Assembly (NCBI RefSeq): GCF_028209395.1
Contig: NZ_JAQLDQ010000001.1
Coordinates: 1-64,000, forward strand
Direction of reading: 5' to 3'
Source: Collinsella aerofaciens
GTDB taxonomy: Bacteria > Actinomycetota > Coriobacteriia > Coriobacteriales > Coriobacteriaceae
Length of the DNA: 64,000 nt
The stretch's first letter is position 1. Each line of letters starts with the position of its first letter. Below the pieces are notes generated by a model. That model did no database searches and was not told the origin of the DNA. It saw only the letters and a list, made by a program, of their open reading frames with translations. Position numbers and translations under genes: made by a program. Shown here piece after piece: positions 61,644 through 64,000 of this stretch.

Positions 61644-62927
61644 ATGCTTGATATCAAGTTTGTTCGCGAGAACCCCGATGCCATCGATGTCGCCATGGCT
61701 AACCGCCAGACGTCTTGGGATCGCGAGAAGTTCTTTGAGCTCGACGACGAGCGTCGTGCCGTCATCACCGAGGTCGAGGAACTTCAAGCCACGCGCAATG
61801 CCGAGTCCAAGAAGATCGGCGCCCTGATGAAGGAGGGCAAGAAGGACGAGGCCGAGGCCGCCAAAGAGGCCGTGCGCGCCGTCAACGAGAAAATTGACGG
61901 TCTGGCCGAGCGCCGCAACGCCCTCGAGCAGGAGCAGTACGACTTCATGGCTCACCTGCCCAACATTCCTTGCGAGGCCACGCCGTACGGCAAGGACGAG
62001 GACGAGAACATCGAACGCCGTCGTTGGGGCACCCCGCGCGAGTTCGACTTCGACTTTAAGCCGCACTGGGATCTGGGCACCGACCTCGACATCCTTGACT
62101 TCGAGCGCGGCAACAAGCTCTCCGGCAGCCGCTTCACCGTTCTCGGTGGCGCCGGCGCCCGTCTTGAGCGCGCCCTCATCAACTTCTTCCTCGATACGCA
62201 CACCAGCCGTGGTTTTAAGGAGTGGTGGCCGCCCATCGTCGTCAAGCGTCAGACCATGTTCGGCACGGGCCAGCTGCCCAAGTTCGAGGACGACGCCTAT
62301 CACGTCTCGGGCGACAACTTCCTGATCCCCACCGCCGAGGTCGTGCTCACCAACCTGCACGCCGGTGAGGTCCTCGACGCCGATACCCTGCCGCGCCGCT
62401 ACACCGCCTTCACCCCCTGCTTCCGCGAGGAGGCCGGCTCCGCTGGTCGCGATACCCGCGGCATCATTCGCCAGCACGAGTTCGACAAGGTCGAGATGGT
62501 AAAGTTTGCCAAGCCGGAGGAGTCCGACGAGGAGCTCGAGAGCATGACCGCCGAGGCCGAGTTCCTGCTGCAGCAGCTGGGTCTTCCGTATCGCGTGATT
62601 AGCCTGTGCACCGGCGACCTGGGCTTCTCTGCCCGTCAGACCTACGACGTCGAGGTCTGGCTGCCGAGCTACAACGCCTACAAGGAGATCAGCTCCTGCT
62701 CCAACTGCGGTGACTTCCAGGCCCGTCGCGCCAACATCAAGTATCGCGACCCCGAGAACTTCAAGGGTTCGCGCTATCTGCACACCCTCAACGGTTCCGG
62801 TCTGCCGGCTGGCCGTACCATGGCAGCCATTCTGGAGAACTACCAGAACGCTGACGGCACCATTACGATCCCCGAGGTTCTGCGTCCCTACATGGGCGGC
62901 CTCGAGAAGATCGAGCCGGTCGCGTAG
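61644..62927 (+). CDS. serS: Seryl-tRNA synthetase
   Basis: 427 aa. The N-terminal coiled-coil arm (residues ~25-110) binds the long variable arm of tRNA-Ser. Class II motif 2 ([20 protein letters not shown]) and motif 3 ([20 protein letters not shown]) are present. ATG at 61644 with GGAGGATC upstream; a Met nine codons earlier has no site. No T-box is visible in the 110-nt leader. Confidence 0.97.
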   Translation: MLDIKFVRENPDAIDVAMANRQTSWDREKFFELDDERRAVITEVEELQATRNAESKKIGALMKEGKKDEAEAAKEAVRAVNEKIDGLAERRNALEQEQYDFMAHLPNIPCEATPYGKDEDENIERRRWGTPREFDFDFKPHWDLGTDLDILDFERGNKLSGSRFTVLGGAGARLERALINFFLDTHTSRGFKEWWPPIVVKRQTMFGTGQLPKFEDDAYHVSGDNFLIPTAEVVLTNLHAGEVLDADTLPRRYTAFTPCFREEAGSAGRDTRGIIRQHEFDKVEMVKFAKPEESDEELESMTAEAEFLLQQLGLPYRVISLCTGDLGFSARQTYDVEVWLPSYNAYKEISSCSNCGDFQARRANIKYRDPENFKGSRYLHTLNGSGLPAGRTMAAILENYQNADGTITIPEVLRPYMGGLEKIEPVA

Positions 62928-62951
62928 ATTGGCTGCATAAGCGATTTGCTA

Positions 62952-62979
62952 GGGCACTCCTTTTTGGGGTGCCCTTTTT
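62952..62979 (+). terminator. Terminator of serS
   Basis: GGGCACTCC with GGGGTGCCC and a T run. Confidence 0.82.
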
Positions 62980-63026
62980 GTGTGCGGCCATACCATGCCG
63001 TGCGGACAGCTCAATAGAAAACACAC

Positions 63027-63047
63027 GAACAACTGTTCTGTATACAG
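63027..63047 (+). promoter_or_regulatory. Two abutting palindromes, one resembling an SOS (LexA) box
   Basis: GAACAACTGTTC (63027-63038) is one position off the Gram-positive GAACRNRYGTTC LexA consensus and is followed directly by the perfect palindrome CTGTATACAG (63038-63047), 50-70 nt before the next start codon. Confidence 0.35.
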
Positions 63048-63098
63048 CCATCTACCTGCTATGCTTTTGCTAAATAAGAGCGAGAGAAAGGGGACGCG

Positions 63099-63476
63099 AT
63101 GGAGCTGTTTGATGATCGGGTGGTTTTGTTTGAGAGCGACGAGGGCGGGGAGTACCTGCTTGTGACGTGTGAGCCGTCTGGCATGGGTGGCCTGGTGGTT
63201 CGACAGACGAGCGAGGGGCCGTTGACGCAATGGTGCTACGAGGAGTCGCCTCATGTGGTTGAGACGTTTGTGGCGCACGAGGGGCTTGTGGCCCTAGAGC
63301 ATTTCTATGGGGTCCAGACATCTAATCAGGTTGCTCGCATGTTGAGCATCTCGTTTGCCGATTATGATTGTGCCCAGCGGGTGAGATCGCTCCTGAGGGA
63401 ACTTGATGCTAAGTTTGACGTGATCGAAAAGCCAATCGATCGTACGGGGAATGGCGGTATATGCGGAGCAGCATGA
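63099..63476 (+). CDS. Hypothetical protein
   Basis: 125 aa, acidic, no membrane helix or signal peptide. Starts MELFDDRVVLFESDEGGEYL; the middle has LEHFYGVQTSNQVARMLSIS. AAAGGGG precedes the ATG by 6 nt. No family recognised. It stands alone between serS and tRNA-Arg, with a LexA-like palindrome upstream. Confidence 0.65.
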   Translation: MELFDDRVVLFESDEGGEYLLVTCEPSGMGGLVVRQTSEGPLTQWCYEESPHVVETFVAHEGLVALEHFYGVQTSNQVARMLSISFADYDCAQRVRSLLRELDAKFDVIEKPIDRTGNGGICGAA

Positions 63477-63512
63477 CAAGACTGCGTTCCACAAAAAAGT
63501 TTGAAATTGTGC

Positions 63513-63542
63513 TTGACTCCAATAAGCTAAAGTGGTTTTATA
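63513..63542 (+). promoter_or_regulatory. Promoter of tRNA-Arg copy 1
   Basis: TTGACT followed after 17-18 nt by TTTATA/TTTTAT, 12 nt before the tRNA. Confidence 0.6.
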
Positions 63543-63553
63543 TGTCTTGCGCT

Positions 63554-63630
63554 GCGGCGTTACCTCAGCTGGATAGAGGGTCTGACTACGAATCAGAACG
63601 TCATAGGTTCGAATCCTATACGCCGCACCA
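63554..63630 (+). tRNA. tRNA-Arg (ACG)
   Basis: Acceptor GCGGCGT/ACGCCGC, anticodon stem CTGA/TCAG with loop CTACGAA (anticodon ACG, read as ICG after deamination), T arm ATAGGTTCGAATCCTAT. CCA encoded. Confidence 0.96.
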
Positions 63631-63900
63631 ATTGAAATTGAAAGCCTCCGGCAACGGGGGCTTTTCTTTTAGGCGGACGCCGCATGGATTCGAACCTCGG
63701 TCGAGGCGCGGGCGTCAAGAAAACGCGGAGCGTTTTTAGCCCGCGGGCGAGTCCGCCGGCAGGCGGGCGAAGCCGGCGCGGATCCGCGGAGCGGATGCGC
63801 GGAATCCTATACGCCGCACCAATTGAACTTGAATCCTCCGGCAACGGGGGCTTTTCTTTTATGGCAACACCGCATGGATTCGAACCTCGGTCGAGGCACG
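63611..63900. repeat. tRNA-end element after tRNA-Arg: duplicated tRNA 3' end around the same core
   Basis: The 3' end of tRNA-Arg with its terminator and an inverted T-arm-like sequence (GGATTCGAACCTCGG, 63686-63700) recurs at 63802-63900 with few differences. Between the copies lies a core (63713-63803) that matches the one after tRNA-Leu. The second copy has only the last 20 or so nt of the tRNA, so it cannot make a functional tRNA. Confidence 0.85.
63642..63670 (+). terminator. Terminator of tRNA-Arg
   Basis: AAGCCTCCG, loop GCAA, CGGGGGCTT, then TTCTTTT. Confidence 0.85.
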
Positions 63901-63943
63901 AACAACTTAATTATCACTCCGTAAAATTTTTTCTAATTGTCGC

Positions 63944-63972
63944 TTGACCCATCGGGGGCTCGCGTGCATAAT
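63944..63972 (+). promoter_or_regulatory. Promoter of the second tRNA-Arg
   Basis: TTGACC, exactly 17 nt, CATAAT, 12 nt before the tRNA start. Confidence 0.8.
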
Positions 63973-63984
63973 AATCCGTGCGTT

Positions 63985-64000
63985 GCGGCGTTACCTCAGC
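63985..64000 (+). tRNA. tRNA-Arg, second copy, cut by the window end
   Basis: The 16 nt GCGGCGTTACCTCAGC are identical to the first 16 nt of tRNA-Arg(ACG) at 63554 and follow a good promoter. The rest lies outside the window. Confidence 0.85.

Noticed and set aside
63802..63900. A further tRNA-Arg at the duplicated 3' end
   Set aside because: Only the last ~20 nt of the tRNA are present; no D or anticodon arm.

Overview
The window reads as chromosome of a GC-rich Gram-positive anaerobe. Dense co-directional operons, a T-box in front of pheST, lactate dehydrogenase and pyruvate kinase, a nickel/cobalt ECF transporter, a DUF4012 surface protein and a Tad/Flp pilus locus together suggest the Coriobacteriia, most likely a Collinsella-like gut actinobacterium. 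This assignment is inference from gene content and protein wording; there is no rRNA in the window to confirm it.

Layout. 0.2-6.6 kb: recQ, a GntR/UTRA regulator, a lone FrlB-like sugar-phosphate deglycase with repeated operator-like sites, an L-2-hydroxyacid dehydrogenase and metA. 6.6-14.5 kb: an AbiEi-like/nuclease-fold protein, 5-formyl-THF cyclo-ligase, a zinc-ribbon/LRR/YD surface-type protein and a giant M16C protease, separated by several families of dispersed palindromic repeats. 14.2-20.3 kb: accessory island with an AlbA_2/HATPase regulator behind a phased GAGAGATAA array, a Sau3AI-like restriction-modification pair with an unknown companion, and a DUF5710 protein, ending near tRNA-Val. 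21-31.8 kb: EamA exporter, DUF4012 protein, glmM, M32 carboxypeptidase, T-box-pheS-pheT. 31.9-35.7 kb: NikR-type operator and an ECF nickel/cobalt importer (CbiM/Q/O) followed by a phospholipase C-like protein. 35.8-41.9 kb: pyk, a cation P-type ATPase behind a riboswitch-like leader, and rsgA. 42.1-51.7 kb: compact, overlapping Tad pilus operon. 51.8-54.1 kb: a toxin-antitoxin pair whose toxin is frameshifted, tRNA-Phe, a four-fold 62-bp repeat array and a GH5-like protein lacking its acid/base. 54-64 kb: housekeeping block (rsmI, metG, rsmA, tatD, tRNA-Leu, SPFH protein, rlmH, proC, serS, tRNA-Arg).

The most unusual signals are non-coding. (1) The leader of the P-type ATPase can form two hairpins with perfectly complementary 7-nt loops, an SD-sequestering stem, and a competing alternative stem. 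(2) A ~91-nt structured core sits after both tRNA-Leu and tRNA-Arg, each time bounded by outward-facing tRNA 3'-end sequences with the tRNA 3' end and terminator duplicated. (3) Two intergenic arrays have very regular spacing: 62-bp units at 52.6 kb and paired 18/13-nt triads at 14.2 kb.
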